A stretch of DNA of 64,000 bases from Salipiger mucosus DSM 16094 (lineage in GTDB: Bacteria; Pseudomonadota; Alphaproteobacteria; Rhodobacterales; Rhodobacteraceae), in assembly GCF_000442255.1 (NCBI RefSeq), contig NZ_KE557281.1, positions 53,158 to 117,157 on the forward strand, in the 5' to 3' direction. The translations under genes were made by a program, and so were the position numbers. Under the pieces are notes generated by a model. That model saw only the letters and a program-made list of their open reading frames with translations, made no database searches and had not been told where the DNA came from. Below, piece by piece: positions 43,377 to 50,991 of this stretch (position 1 is the first letter of the stretch; every line of letters begins with the position of its first letter).

Positions 43377-43934
43377 TCAATCCGCCCAGGTAAGGGCGCG
43401 GCGCGCGACCAGGACGGCGGGATCCCCGGTGAGCCGTTCCATCTCGCTCGTTTCGACCCATTCAATGGCCGTGGACTCGTTGTTCCGGACAAGACCATCG
43501 GAAGGCATGGCTTCGAACAGGAAGCGGATGTCGTAGTGAATGTGAGCGGGCTCGTTCCGGCGGGCCGGGATCTCGTGTGCGTCGATGTCGAAGATGCTGT
43601 TCGAAACGAGCCTGATGTCCCCCATCCCCGTCTCTTCCCGGATTTCGCGGCGCGCGACCGCGATGACATCGGTGTTTCCGTCGCAATGACCGCCGGGTTG
43701 CAGCCAGCGCCCGAGTTTCCGGTGATGCAGAAGGAGAACCTGTTTTCGATCCGGGGAGACAACGAAACCGGATGCGGTGACATGGCCGCGCCGCATCGTG
43801 CGGGAAAAGCCGCCCACTCCCTCGGACGTCAGAAAGAGCGCCGTTCGAAGCGCGGCCGAAGCATCGCGTTTGTGCTGGGCCCGATATGGTCCGACGTGCG
43901 GAATCTGAACGTGAAGAGTGGGCGACAGGGTCAT
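43377..43934 (-). CDS. NUDIX hydrolase coupled to flbT
   Basis: This encodes 185 residues. The NUDIX box is intact: GHCDGNTDVIAVARREIREE followed by TGM, giving the Gx5Ex7REUxEExGU pattern with the catalytic Glu residues. The N-terminus (DASAALRTALFLTSEGVGGF) and a HLHLLHHRKL-type strand complete the fold. The enzyme hydrolyses a nucleoside diphosphate linked to another group; the substrate cannot be named. It starts two bases after the flbT stop, so it belongs to the flaF-flbT operon. Confidence 0.85.
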   Translation of the reverse strand: MTLSPTLHVQIPHVGPYRAQHKRDASAALRTALFLTSEGVGGFSRTMRRGHVTASGFVVSPDRKQVLLLHHRKLGRWLQPGGHCDGNTDVIAVARREIREETGMGDIRLVSNSIFDIDAHEIPARRNEPAHIHYDIRFLFEAMPSDGLVRNNESTAIEWVETSEMERLTGDPAVLVARRALTWAD

Positions 43935-43936
43935 GT

Positions 43937-44317
43937 TCAGCGGTGATCCTCTTCGATCCTGCGCGCCTTGTCGACGGCTTTCAGGGCTCGGTAGAAGTTT
44001 CCGATGCTGATGTTGTTGGCCGCCTCGAAAATCTCCGCTTGAGCAGATCCTCCGAGAATGGCCGCCTGTTTCCCGAGGCGTTTGACGATGTCGGGCACGA
44101 GGGCTTCGCGTTGTCGGGCATCAATGAGTGCGGTCTGAACGTCGTAGCAGATCTTCCGGAGGGGCGTGGTCGCATCGGCCGGCTCCATCAGCTCGTTGCC
44201 ACGCAGAACATCTGCCTGGTTCTCGATGGTGATGGACGCCCGTTTCCCGTGGTTCATCATCACGCACCCGTTTACGACGAGGCGCTCTCCCTGGTTCAGG
44301 GTCAGCTTCAAGGGCAT
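43937..44317 (-). CDS. flbT: Flagellin translation regulator FlbT
   Basis: This encodes 126 residues, the usual length. The start MPLKLTLNQGERLVVNGCVM is the family signature and the QADVLRGNELMEPADATTP segment follows. In Caulobacter, FlbT binds the 5' leader of flagellin mRNA and blocks translation and stability until the hook is built. It follows flaF with 10 bases between. Confidence 0.95.
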   Translation of the reverse strand: MPLKLTLNQGERLVVNGCVMMNHGKRASITIENQADVLRGNELMEPADATTPLRKICYDVQTALIDARQREALVPDIVKRLGKQAAILGGSAQAEIFEAANNISIGNFYRALKAVDKARRIEEDHR

Positions 44318-44327
44318 GTACCGATCC

Positions 44328-44699
44328 TTATTTTGCCGAGAGTCCGTTGATGATGTTCTGGTTGACCTCGATGAGCGGCGCGATGGTGCCCTCCCCGTTG
44401 AGAACCGAGGTGCATTGCTTGTCGACCCACATCGAGAGAGAGATCAGGTCCGCACGAAGTTCCGGAGACAGTTTGTTCTCCTCCGCCATGAGATCCGCCT
44501 TGAGCGTGATCCATAGCCTCTGGTTGTCGTAGACGGCTTCCCGAATTTCGTTCGTGATCGCAAATCTGCGCTGCTCGGCAGCATCGAAGTCTTCCTGGAC
44601 CTGCGTCAGTCTCGTGGTGACCTGGGAGATGATCCTGCGCTCGATATCCCGCGGTGTCTCCGTGTTCTTGATGGTCTTCTTGTATGCAGAAACACTCAT
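44328..44699 (-). CDS. flaF: Flagellin synthesis regulator FlaF
   Basis: This encodes 123 residues. The helical sequence (YKKTIKNTETPRDIERRIIS, then LWITLKADLMAEENKLSPEL and LISLSMWVDKQCTSVLNGEG) is typical of FlaF, which opposes FlbT and permits flagellin synthesis and secretion. It is encoded on the minus strand downstream of the flagellin gene. A GGTTAAAATG-type motif lies about 50 bases upstream. Confidence 0.95.
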   Translation of the reverse strand: MSVSAYKKTIKNTETPRDIERRIISQVTTRLTQVQEDFDAAEQRRFAITNEIREAVYDNQRLWITLKADLMAEENKLSPELRADLISLSMWVDKQCTSVLNGEGTIAPLIEVNQNIINGLSAK

Positions 44700-44806
44700 T
44701 TTTTGGCATTCGCCCCTTCAGTAAGTTCCTGAAAACTATACAGGTGGCCGGTTAAAATGGGATGCAGACGGAAGGGAGGCTCCGAAGTTCCTGAGTTTCG
44801 GTCCGG

Positions 44807-44834
44807 AAAAGAAAAAGGCCCGCCGAAGCGGGCC
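44807..44834 (-). terminator. Rho-independent terminator of the flagellin gene
   Basis: On the minus strand GGCCCGC pairs with GCGGGCC around a TTCG tetraloop, followed by TTTTTC and a T-rich tail. It lies about 27 bases past the flagellin stop codon. The 7-base GC stem and stable UUCG loop make this a strong terminator, so flaF must have its own promoter downstream. Confidence 0.9.
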
Positions 44835-44860
44835 CAGTTCGTCGCGTTCCGCTGATCGGA

Positions 44861-45685
44861 TCAGCGGAAGAGGCTCATCAGCGACTGCGGCTGCTGGTTC
44901 GCCATGGACAGCGACTGGGTTGCCAGCTGCTGCTGGACCTGGAGGGACTGCGAGCGGGCCGCTTCCTCTTCCATGTCCGCGTCGACCATGGCGCCGATGC
45001 CGGTGTCGAGGGTGTCCGTCAGGGACTTCAGGAAGTCCTTCTGGGTGTCGACCGACTTCTCGGCCACGCCGAGCGAGGTCGCCGCGTCGATGGCGCTGTC
45101 CAGGGCACCCTCGGCGCTGGTCAGAGCGGCATCGAGCGAACCGGCGGTGTTCACGTTGATGTTCGACAGCGTCGACTGGATGGCCGACAGGTTCACCGAG
45201 TCGAAGGTGATCGACGTGGTGCCGAAGGAGCCGCCGGCGCGGCTGACACCGGTCACGACGGTCTGCGTCGAGGCGGGGCCGGACACGAGGTCGTTGCCGT
45301 TGAAGGTCGACTGGTCGATGGTCGTCTGCACACGGGCGGACAGCTCGTCCAGTTCCTTCTGGACTTCACCGCGGTCGACGGCGTCGGACTGGGCGAAGGC
45401 CACGCGCTCGGAGAACTGGCGCGTCAGGTCCTCGACGTTTTCGGCGCCGACGCGTGCGGTGGCGACCGAGTTCTTGGTCAGGGTCAGGCCCTCGTCGATG
45501 GACTTGAACATGCCGCTGTCGCCGCCCATGGTCTTCGAGATCGAGAAGTACGCTGCGTTGTCCTTGCCCGAACGCACCTTGAGGCCGGTGCTGATGCGGT
45601 CCTGGGTCTCCTGCATGGAGTTGTTCACGCCGCGCATGGTCGACAGGGCGTTCATCGCGGAAGTGTTGGTCAGAAGTGATGCCAT
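44861..45685 (-). CDS. fliC: Flagellin
   Basis: This encodes 274 residues, short for flagellin. The N-terminal D0/D1 helix is complete (MASLLTNTSAMNALSTMRGV, then ISTGLKVRSGKDNAAYFSIS), as is the C-terminal helix (EEAARSQSLQVQQQLATQSL, ending SLMSLFR). The variable D2/D3 domain is nearly absent, so the filament should be thin and compact. A strong terminator follows, and a TTAA pair lies about 85-100 bases upstream. Confidence 0.97.
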   Translation of the reverse strand: MASLLTNTSAMNALSTMRGVNNSMQETQDRISTGLKVRSGKDNAAYFSISKTMGGDSGMFKSIDEGLTLTKNSVATARVGAENVEDLTRQFSERVAFAQSDAVDRGEVQKELDELSARVQTTIDQSTFNGNDLVSGPASTQTVVTGVSRAGGSFGTTSITFDSVNLSAIQSTLSNINVNTAGSLDAALTSAEGALDSAIDAATSLGVAEKSVDTQKDFLKSLTDTLDTGIGAMVDADMEEEAARSQSLQVQQQLATQSLSMANQQPQSLMSLFR

Positions 45686-45770
45686 TGGGATTTTCTCTCC
45701 GTTTCGTTCTTGGCTGCCGCCGTTCTGGCGCTTTGGCTTGTGCCTACGAGCTGCATATTTGGAAGCTCGG

Positions 45771-45786
45771 TTAACGTGGGGTTTAA
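45771..45786. promoter_or_regulatory. Paired TTAA half-sites upstream of flagellin
   Basis: TTAA at 45771-45774 and TTAA at 45783-45786 are separated by eight bases, close to but not equal to the CtrA pattern TTAA-N7-TTAA. It may be the site of the CtrA/FtcR-like regulator. Placement by eye; untested. Confidence 0.3.
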
Positions 45787-45863
45787 GGATTCCGTCGATC
45801 CGGAAGAAATGTCGGGATGCCTACCAGGGTGTCGGCGGAGCCCGGGTCCGCCGACACGTGTTT

Positions 45864-46295
45864 TCAGAGCTTCTCGTCGAAACTCCGCCGTCCGGAGGTC
45901 GGATCCCCGAGCTTCCGCCCGGTTTTCTCATACATCCCGTCCAGGGAATGCCGGTTCCGAATGCGCTTTACCTCACGGGCAACCGCCGACGTGGCTGCCG
46001 TGATCCGTTCGATCAGGATTCCGTTGGCATCGACCAGCTCCCTGAGCTCGGGGAGTTTCGTCCGCATCTGCGGGAAGTCATCGATGTGGCTTTCCAGGAT
46101 CGGTTCCACGACAGGTTCATAAATCTCCAGACGATTGTATATTTCGCTCTTGCGGTCGAACAAAGGTTCGAGCTTGTCGATCTCGCCCGCCTCCAGGGCC
46201 GCGTTTTCCTCTTCCAATAGCGCCGTCAGTTCGTCGACCGCGGTCTCGAACTTGGTCATTGCACTTTGGTCCCGCTCGTCTAGGTCAGCTGCCAT
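45864..46295 (-). CDS. FlgN-like export chaperone
   Basis: This encodes 143 residues from ATG 46295, eight bases after AGGAG. An in-frame ATG at 46358 overlaps the flgJ stop and is an alternative that would add 21 residues. The protein is a long helical hairpin (MTKFETAVDELTALLEEENA, EPLFDRKSEIYNRLEIYEPV, ANGILIERITAATSAVAREV) as in FlgN. FlgN binds FlgK and FlgL and guides them to the export gate. It ends the flgI-flgJ operon. Confidence 0.7.
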   Translation of the reverse strand: MAADLDERDQSAMTKFETAVDELTALLEEENAALEAGEIDKLEPLFDRKSEIYNRLEIYEPVVEPILESHIDDFPQMRTKLPELRELVDANGILIERITAATSAVAREVKRIRNRHSLDGMYEKTGRKLGDPTSGRRSFDEKL

Positions 46296-46357
46296 GTTGT
46301 TCTCCTGGTGCAGTTGTTTCATCAGGCGTTGCCTGAAGCGCGATTCCTTGGCTCCCA

Positions 46358-46660
46358 TCAGTCGGCCCCTGAAGTGTTGTCGTATGCGCGCATCATGCCC
46401 GAGATGCTCTGGGCGATCCCTGTGTCGCCGGACTCTGCCACGGCCTTCGCGTATTCCTGGCTGAGCACGGAGCGCCACATCTTCTCGCCGTGTCCTCCGC
46501 CGAAGGGCCCGGACTGCACGGTCTTGAACATCTGATCGAACGACTGGGAGAGGAACATGGCTTCGAACTCCCGGGCCTTTTCGGCCGGGCTCCCTGCCCC
46601 GGCTGTTCCGCGAATTGGGATCTGCGGTACTTCAGCGGGTTTGATACTGAAATCTGTCAA
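46358..46660 (-). CDS. flgJ: Rod-cap protein FlgJ-like, muramidase domain absent
   Basis: This encodes 100 residues from a TTG start at 46660, with GGAAGG a few bases upstream. The longer frame to 46768 lies antisense-free but inside flgI, so the TTG fits better. The rod-binding sequence is present (AEKAREFEAMFLSQSFDQMF, then GEKMWRSVLSQEYAKAVAES). The C-terminal muramidase domain found in enterobacterial FlgJ is missing, as in many alphaproteobacteria. The transglycosylase at 28460 may supply wall cleavage. Confidence 0.85.
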   Translation of the reverse strand: MTDFSIKPAEVPQIPIRGTAGAGSPAEKAREFEAMFLSQSFDQMFKTVQSGPFGGGHGEKMWRSVLSQEYAKAVAESGDTGIAQSISGMMRAYDNTSGAD

Positions 46661-46691
46661 CGTCTGTCCTTCCGGTGTGTTTCGAGTATGC

Positions 46692-47828
46692 TCAAATGAT
46701 TTCCAGGTCCGCGTGCAGCGCGCCCGCGGCCTTGATGGCCTGGAGAATGGAAATGGTCTCTTCCGCACCGACGCCGATGGCGTTCAGGCCGTCGACGAGA
46801 TCCTGCAGGCTGACGTCCCCGCCTTCCAGGACGACAAAATCAGCATCCGTCTCTTCCACCTCGATATTGGTCTCGGGGACCACGACCGTGGTGCCACCGA
46901 TTGTGATCGGTTCGGGCTGTTCCACCTGCGGTGTTTCCTCGATGGTCACGGTCAGGCCACCCTGGCTCACGGCGACCCTGTCGATGCGCACATCTGCACC
47001 GATGACGATGGTCCCGGATTTTGCATCGATGACCACCTTCGCCTTGGAGTCCGGCGTAATCCGGAGGTTCTCAAGCTCGGCAATCATCAGCGGGATGTCT
47101 TCGCGGCCGGCCCGGGACACCTCCACGGTGGTCGGATCCAGCATACGGGCCTTGTCGTCGCCCATGTGGGCATTAATCGTGTCGGCCACTCGCCTGGCCG
47201 TGGTAAAATCAGGATTCTGCAGGGCAATGCGCACGGCATTCAGGGAGTTCAGGTCGAAGTCGATCTCCCGTTCCACCGTTGCGCCGTTCTCGATGCGGGC
47301 AACGGTGGGGACCCCCTCTACAACGCTGGCCGCATCCCCCTGTGCGGCGAAGCCGGCGACAGTGACCGGCCCCTGCCCCACGGCGTAGACGTTCCCGTCC
47401 GCACCAGACAGCGGGGTGACGATCAGGGTCCCGCCTCGCAGCGACGAGGCATCTCCCAGGGAGGACACGACCGTATCAATGGTGGATCCTCGCCTCGCGA
47501 ATGGCGGCAGGGAAGCGGTCACCATGACGGCCGCGACGTTGTCCGTTTCGATGTCTTCCTGGGAGACGTTTCCGGCGCCGAGTTTCTGAAGCATGCCCTG
47601 GACGGACTGTTGCGTGAACGGGCTGCTGCCGGCGCTGTCACCGGTTCCGTTGAGGCCCACGACGAGGCCGTAGCCGACGAGCTGGTTCTCTCGAACCCCC
47701 TCGAACGACGCGATATCCTTAATGCGGACCTCTGCCTGGGTTGACATTGTCGTGATGAGAAGTGCTGCCATCGCGACAAGGGCGACGAGCACGGTTCTCA
47801 CCGGCGTGGAGAAAGTTTGCAGGTGCAT
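46692..47828 (-). CDS. flgI: Flagellar P-ring protein FlgI
   Basis: This encodes 378 residues with a signal peptide (VRTVLVALVAMAALLITTMS). The mature part starts AEVRIKDIASFEGVRENQLV and contains YGLVVGLNGTGDSAGSSPFT, the family landmark, and a GGTLIVTPLSGADGNVYAVG segment. FlgI builds the periplasmic P-ring around the rod. It opens the flgI-flgJ-flgN-like operon. Confidence 0.96.
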   Translation of the reverse strand: MHLQTFSTPVRTVLVALVAMAALLITTMSTQAEVRIKDIASFEGVRENQLVGYGLVVGLNGTGDSAGSSPFTQQSVQGMLQKLGAGNVSQEDIETDNVAAVMVTASLPPFARRGSTIDTVVSSLGDASSLRGGTLIVTPLSGADGNVYAVGQGPVTVAGFAAQGDAASVVEGVPTVARIENGATVEREIDFDLNSLNAVRIALQNPDFTTARRVADTINAHMGDDKARMLDPTTVEVSRAGREDIPLMIAELENLRITPDSKAKVVIDAKSGTIVIGADVRIDRVAVSQGGLTVTIEETPQVEQPEPITIGGTTVVVPETNIEVEETDADFVVLEGGDVSLQDLVDGLNAIGVGAEETISILQAIKAAGALHADLEII

Positions 47829-47862
47829 GGATGCCTCTTCTGTACTTGCATGTGACCGTACA

Positions 47863-47880
47863 GAGGATTAATTAATCCTC
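47863..47880. promoter_or_regulatory. 18-base perfect palindrome upstream of flgI
   Basis: GAGGATTAATTAATCCTC is a perfect 18-base palindrome, 35 bases before the flgI start and about 145 before the ftcR-like start. Its 11-base left half also occurs at 21104-21114 before the membrane-protein gene. It probably binds a dimeric regulator. Confidence 0.5.
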
Positions 47881-47942
47881 CGTGAACGTTGATGGATCGG
47901 GTCTGTTCTTGCTGTTCGCTCGGAGTTAAAGGATATTTCCCG

Positions 47943-47971
47943 TTGACTAACCTTATCTTTTCTTTTAGATG
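47943..47971 (+). promoter_or_regulatory. Sigma70-type promoter of the ftcR-like gene
   Basis: TTGACT at 47943-47948 and TAGATG at 47966-47971 are separated by 17 bases, upstream of the regulator at 48024. AGGAG lies eight bases before the ATG. The match is good but not perfect. Confidence 0.5.
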
Positions 47972-48023
47972 TGGCATCACTCGTTTTTATAACGCTTTGA
48001 AATAACCTTTTTCAGGAGAACAC

Positions 48024-48803
48024 ATGCAGGTTTACTACTTCGAGCCCAATGACGACATCTATGTTGCGACCAGCCGCGAGATGGCGGAAGTCGGCATCGA
48101 GGCCATTCGCGTCGAGGAAGACTTCTTCGACATGGACCTCGCCATGCTGGGCCAGGACGGTCACGAAACCAGGGCGGTCCTGATTTCGCACGACGACAAG
48201 AACAGCGAGAGGACATTCCGGTTCATCAAGTCGGTCCGTGCCGGCAAGAAGCGCAACGCCAACCCGCTCTTCATCGTCCGCGACTTCAAGTCCTCGAACA
48301 GCACCGCGGATATCCTGAATGCCGGCGCAGACGACGTCTTCTCCCGGCCGTTCAAGGGTGTCGAGGTCGCCGCCAGGATCAACAGCGTGAACCGTCGCAC
48401 GCATGGCCACGTCAGCCCCAGCGTCACCGTGGGGGACATCGTCGCCTACCTCGACGGCCGTGACCCCGAGGTGCATGGCGAACGCATGGAACTCACCGGC
48501 CGGGAGCATTCGATCTTCAACTACCTGGCCCTGAACGCCGGCCGCGTGATCACCAAGGACGCGCTCTACGAGTCCGTCTACGGCATGAAAGACACCCCGC
48601 CCTACGACAAGGTGATCGACGTCTACATCTGCAAGCTGCGCAAGAAGATCCGCGAGCGGACCGGGAACACCTACATCGAGACCGTCTACGGCCGTGGCTA
48701 CATGTTCCAGGCGCCCGATACCGGCGAGGAAGCGCCCAGCGTCTCCGACGTCGCCGCCAACATCGAACAGGGCCAGCAGGCCGCAAGTTTCGTCGGACGG
48801 TAA
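48024..48803 (+). CDS. FtcR/CtrA-like atypical response regulator
   Basis: This encodes 259 residues from ATG 48024. The N-terminal 120 residues have a receiver-like fold pattern but no conserved acidic pocket and no phospho-acceptor Asp (VLISHDDKNSER replaces the usual LLDxxLP strand). The end of the domain keeps DILNAGADDVFSRPFKGVEV. The C-terminal winged-helix DNA-binding domain is close to CtrA and to the flagellar regulator FtcR of rhizobia: DGRDPEVHGERMELTGREHS, then YDKVIDVYICKLRKKIRERT and TVYGRGYMF. FtcR controls flagellar genes in Brucella. Here it probably activates the class of genes around it without phosphorylation. Confidence 0.8.
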   Translation: MQVYYFEPNDDIYVATSREMAEVGIEAIRVEEDFFDMDLAMLGQDGHETRAVLISHDDKNSERTFRFIKSVRAGKKRNANPLFIVRDFKSSNSTADILNAGADDVFSRPFKGVEVAARINSVNRRTHGHVSPSVTVGDIVAYLDGRDPEVHGERMELTGREHSIFNYLALNAGRVITKDALYESVYGMKDTPPYDKVIDVYICKLRKKIRERTGNTYIETVYGRGYMFQAPDTGEEAPSVSDVAANIEQGQQAASFVGR

Positions 48804-48836
48804 CCGTCCAAAGGGGCGCCGCTCCTCCTCTCGATC

Positions 48837-48872
48837 AGGGCCCGCAGACTTGCGCTGCGGGCCCTTTCTTTT
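48837..48872 (+). terminator. Rho-independent terminator of the ftcR-like gene
   Basis: AGGGCCCGCAG (48837-48847) pairs perfectly with CTGCGGGCCCT (48855-48865) around a 7-base loop, followed by the T-rich TTTCTTTT. This ends the regulator transcript 33 bases past its stop, so the next plus-strand gene needs its own promoter or read-through. Confidence 0.9.
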
Positions 48873-48903
48873 CAGAATGGTAGACCTCCAGAAAGGATCA
48901 GAA

Positions 48904-49506
48904 GTGGGCTTCAAGAGTATCGATCCAGCGGATCACGATTGGCACAAGGCGGTCTGGGCCCAGAAGACCGCCATGGTGACCGCCAGACCGGCAGAGGCAG
49001 GCGAGCCGGTCATCACGCGGATGACGGACGGGCACATCGAGACCCAGGGCCTTGCCCCCGATGGCGCGATGATCGTCACGAACCCGCGTGGCGAAGAGTA
49101 CATCGTCGATGCCGAGACCTTCTCGAAACGCTACCAACAACGCGGGAGCGTTTTCACTCCCAGGGCATCTCCCGTCCGGGTCCTGAAGATCGATGAGCAT
49201 GTCCGGTTTCAGGCGCCTTGGGGTGAGGAGATGCGCATTGCGCGCGGCGTTCTCGTGATGGCCGGTGAGAACGACATCTACGGCATCCAGGGGATCGAGT
49301 TCGCCGAGACATACGATCTGCTCGAGGTCCTGCCCAGCGCGTCTTTCGAAGATGCCAGGACGGCCGCGGAAGACCTTCTGGAAGACAAGGCCCGCAGACT
49401 TTCAGAACCGAAGCCGTTCGGCGGAGAGATTGTCCGGAAGGCCGCAGAGCTGGTGAAAGGTGTCGAGGTCGATCTCGAGCAGCCGCTTCAGGCAGAAGAC
49501 GAATAG
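48904..49506 (+). CDS. Soluble protein of unknown function (PGDYG-like N-terminus)
   Basis: This encodes 200 residues from GTG 48904, preceded by AAAGGA. An ATG at 48877 lies just after the terminator T-tract and is less likely. The first 75 residues (KAVWAQKTAMVTARPAEAGE, then GAMIVTNPRGEEYIVDAETF) have the pattern of PGDYG-type domains, small beta folds of unknown role. The rest is acidic and helical. It is convergent with the YunG-like gene, sharing 19 bases of coding ends. Confidence 0.5.
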   Translation: MGFKSIDPADHDWHKAVWAQKTAMVTARPAEAGEPVITRMTDGHIETQGLAPDGAMIVTNPRGEEYIVDAETFSKRYQQRGSVFTPRASPVRVLKIDEHVRFQAPWGEEMRIARGVLVMAGENDIYGIQGIEFAETYDLLEVLPSASFEDARTAAEDLLEDKARRLSEPKPFGGEIVRKAAELVKGVEVDLEQPLQAEDE

Positions 49507-49883
49507 AGGCTCGGATCCGGTGCTTCAGGGGCCGTCGCCCCGAAGTTGCTCCTCAGGATGGCAAGCCTTTCGACCACGTCAGGATTTGTCATGACGTAGG
49601 CAAAGGCCTCATCCCCTTGCGGTCCCGGACGACGTTCGACCACGGTTCCTTCAGGAAACTGACCCAGGCACAGATCGAGACCCTCGTTGAAATAGTAACT
49701 CGCGGCCGACCCGTCCGGGAGCAAGGCCAGGGCGCGGACCATCGGGAGACCGATCTCGTCGTGGACAAGACATGCCGTGACCGCACATTGTCCGGTGCAC
49801 GGCATGTCGGGAGTCCAGGTGTCCGGGTCCATAGCCGTATCCCGGCTCCAGGAGCGTCGGATGCGTTTCTCGATCCCGGTCAA
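49488..49883 (-). CDS. YunG-like small protein
   Basis: This encodes 131 residues. The PCTGQCAVTACLVHDEIGLP segment near residue 30 matches the YunG family signature (GQCxVTAxVVxDxxGG), and a strand-rich rest with YYFNEGLDLCLGQFP follows. The biochemical role of YunG proteins is not known. It lies between flgL and the gene before it, on the flgL strand, and starts just below the flgL stop. Confidence 0.55.
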   Translation of the reverse strand: MTGIEKRIRRSWSRDTAMDPDTWTPDMPCTGQCAVTACLVHDEIGLPMVRALALLPDGSAASYYFNEGLDLCLGQFPEGTVVERRPGPQGDEAFAYVMTNPDVVERLAILRSNFGATAPEAPDPSLYSSSA

Positions 49884-49893
49884 TCGGTCAGCC

Positions 49894-50979
49894 TCAGCCC
49901 ATGAAATTCAGGAAGGAGAGCTGGGAGATCTTCGCCGTGACGCTGTAGGTCGCCTCCAGTTGGGTCTCGAGCGCAGACATGCGGGAAGCGGCCTCGTAAT
50001 GGTCCACACCTTCGAGAGCGACAATCCGGTTGTTGTAGATCCCCTTCTTGTCCTCTTGCTGGGTGATGATCTCGTCGAGGGACTCCCGCTTCTTGCCGAT
50101 ATCGGCCTGCTCGACGCCGAGTTTCTTGATGCCGCTGGCCATCGAGTTGATGGCCTCGTTCATCCAGGCATCGTAACCGGCAGCATTGTCGATCTCTGCC
50201 GGGTCCAGCCCTGCGATCATCGACACCCCTTTCAGGATCTCGGTGAAGGCCGGATCGTTGGCCTGCTTTCCGTATTCGATTTTCTGATCATCGGCGACGA
50301 TGGCATTGATGCGCTTGTTCGGGTTTCCGCCGGCATCCTCAAGGGGCATGCCCTTGAAGAAGGTTCCCTCAAAGTTGCGGTCTGGGTTCACCGTGTTCGA
50401 GCTGTCGAAGATCGCATCGAGTTCGGCAATCTTGGTCGCAGCATCTGCTGGGGAGGCAATGTTGGTCCCCACGATCCCCTCGACGACCCCTTGCGGCGAG
50501 TAGCCGGTCTCGTTGTTGGTTTCCGAGTAGGACTGCACCGGCGTGCTGTTCGCATCGATCCCCGCGAAAAGATATTCGCCGTTGTAGTTGACGTTCAGGT
50601 GCGATGTCAGGGCGTCCAACGTGGCTTTCGCCTCAGCCTGCAGGGCGTCCACCGTTGGCGCCGGGCTCGATGCGTTGGTCACCGCCAGGTCCATCATGGA
50701 CTGGGCCTCGTTCCTGAAGTTGTCCATGGTCCCGGAAAGCAGCGATAGCTTGCTCTCCAGAACCTTGTTGCCGGTGATGTAGCCTTCCGTCTTGTCCATC
50801 GCGTTTCGGAACGCGATGGCCTGCGAGGACTGCATACCAAGGTCCTTGGCGATGTCTGCCTTGTACCCGGTGGACAGTTCCTGGCCGACCTGCTCGAGTT
50901 CGGCCCGGCTGCGTTCGACGAAACGGCGGGCGGTCAAGTTTGAGTGCAGCGTGGACAGGTTTGGGATCATGTTCGTCAT
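49894..50979 (-). CDS. flgL: Flagellar hook-filament junction protein FlgL
   Basis: This encodes 361 residues. The flagellin-like N-terminus (MIPNLSTLHSNLTARRFVER, ELEQVGQELSTGYKADIAKD) and C-terminal helix (AASRMSALETQLEATYSVTA) identify FlgL (HAP3). It joins the hook to the filament. It is 12 bases downstream of flgK, in an flgE-flgK-flgL operon. Confidence 0.94.
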   Translation of the reverse strand: MTNMIPNLSTLHSNLTARRFVERSRAELEQVGQELSTGYKADIAKDLGMQSSQAIAFRNAMDKTEGYITGNKVLESKLSLLSGTMDNFRNEAQSMMDLAVTNASSPAPTVDALQAEAKATLDALTSHLNVNYNGEYLFAGIDANSTPVQSYSETNNETGYSPQGVVEGIVGTNIASPADAATKIAELDAIFDSSNTVNPDRNFEGTFFKGMPLEDAGGNPNKRINAIVADDQKIEYGKQANDPAFTEILKGVSMIAGLDPAEIDNAAGYDAWMNEAINSMASGIKKLGVEQADIGKKRESLDEIITQQEDKKGIYNNRIVALEGVDHYEAASRMSALETQLEATYSVTAKISQLSFLNFMG

Positions 50980-50991
50980 GGCGATTATCCT

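Noticed and set aside
44850..44868. Short inverted repeat spanning the flagellin stop codon
   Set aside because: It is only eight bases per arm and mostly coding. The strong terminator lies downstream.
45864..46478. Long form of the FlgN-like protein (204 residues)
   Set aside because: The first 40 residues overlap flgJ and are Arg/His-rich. The ATG at 46295 with AGGAG gives a normal FlgN length.
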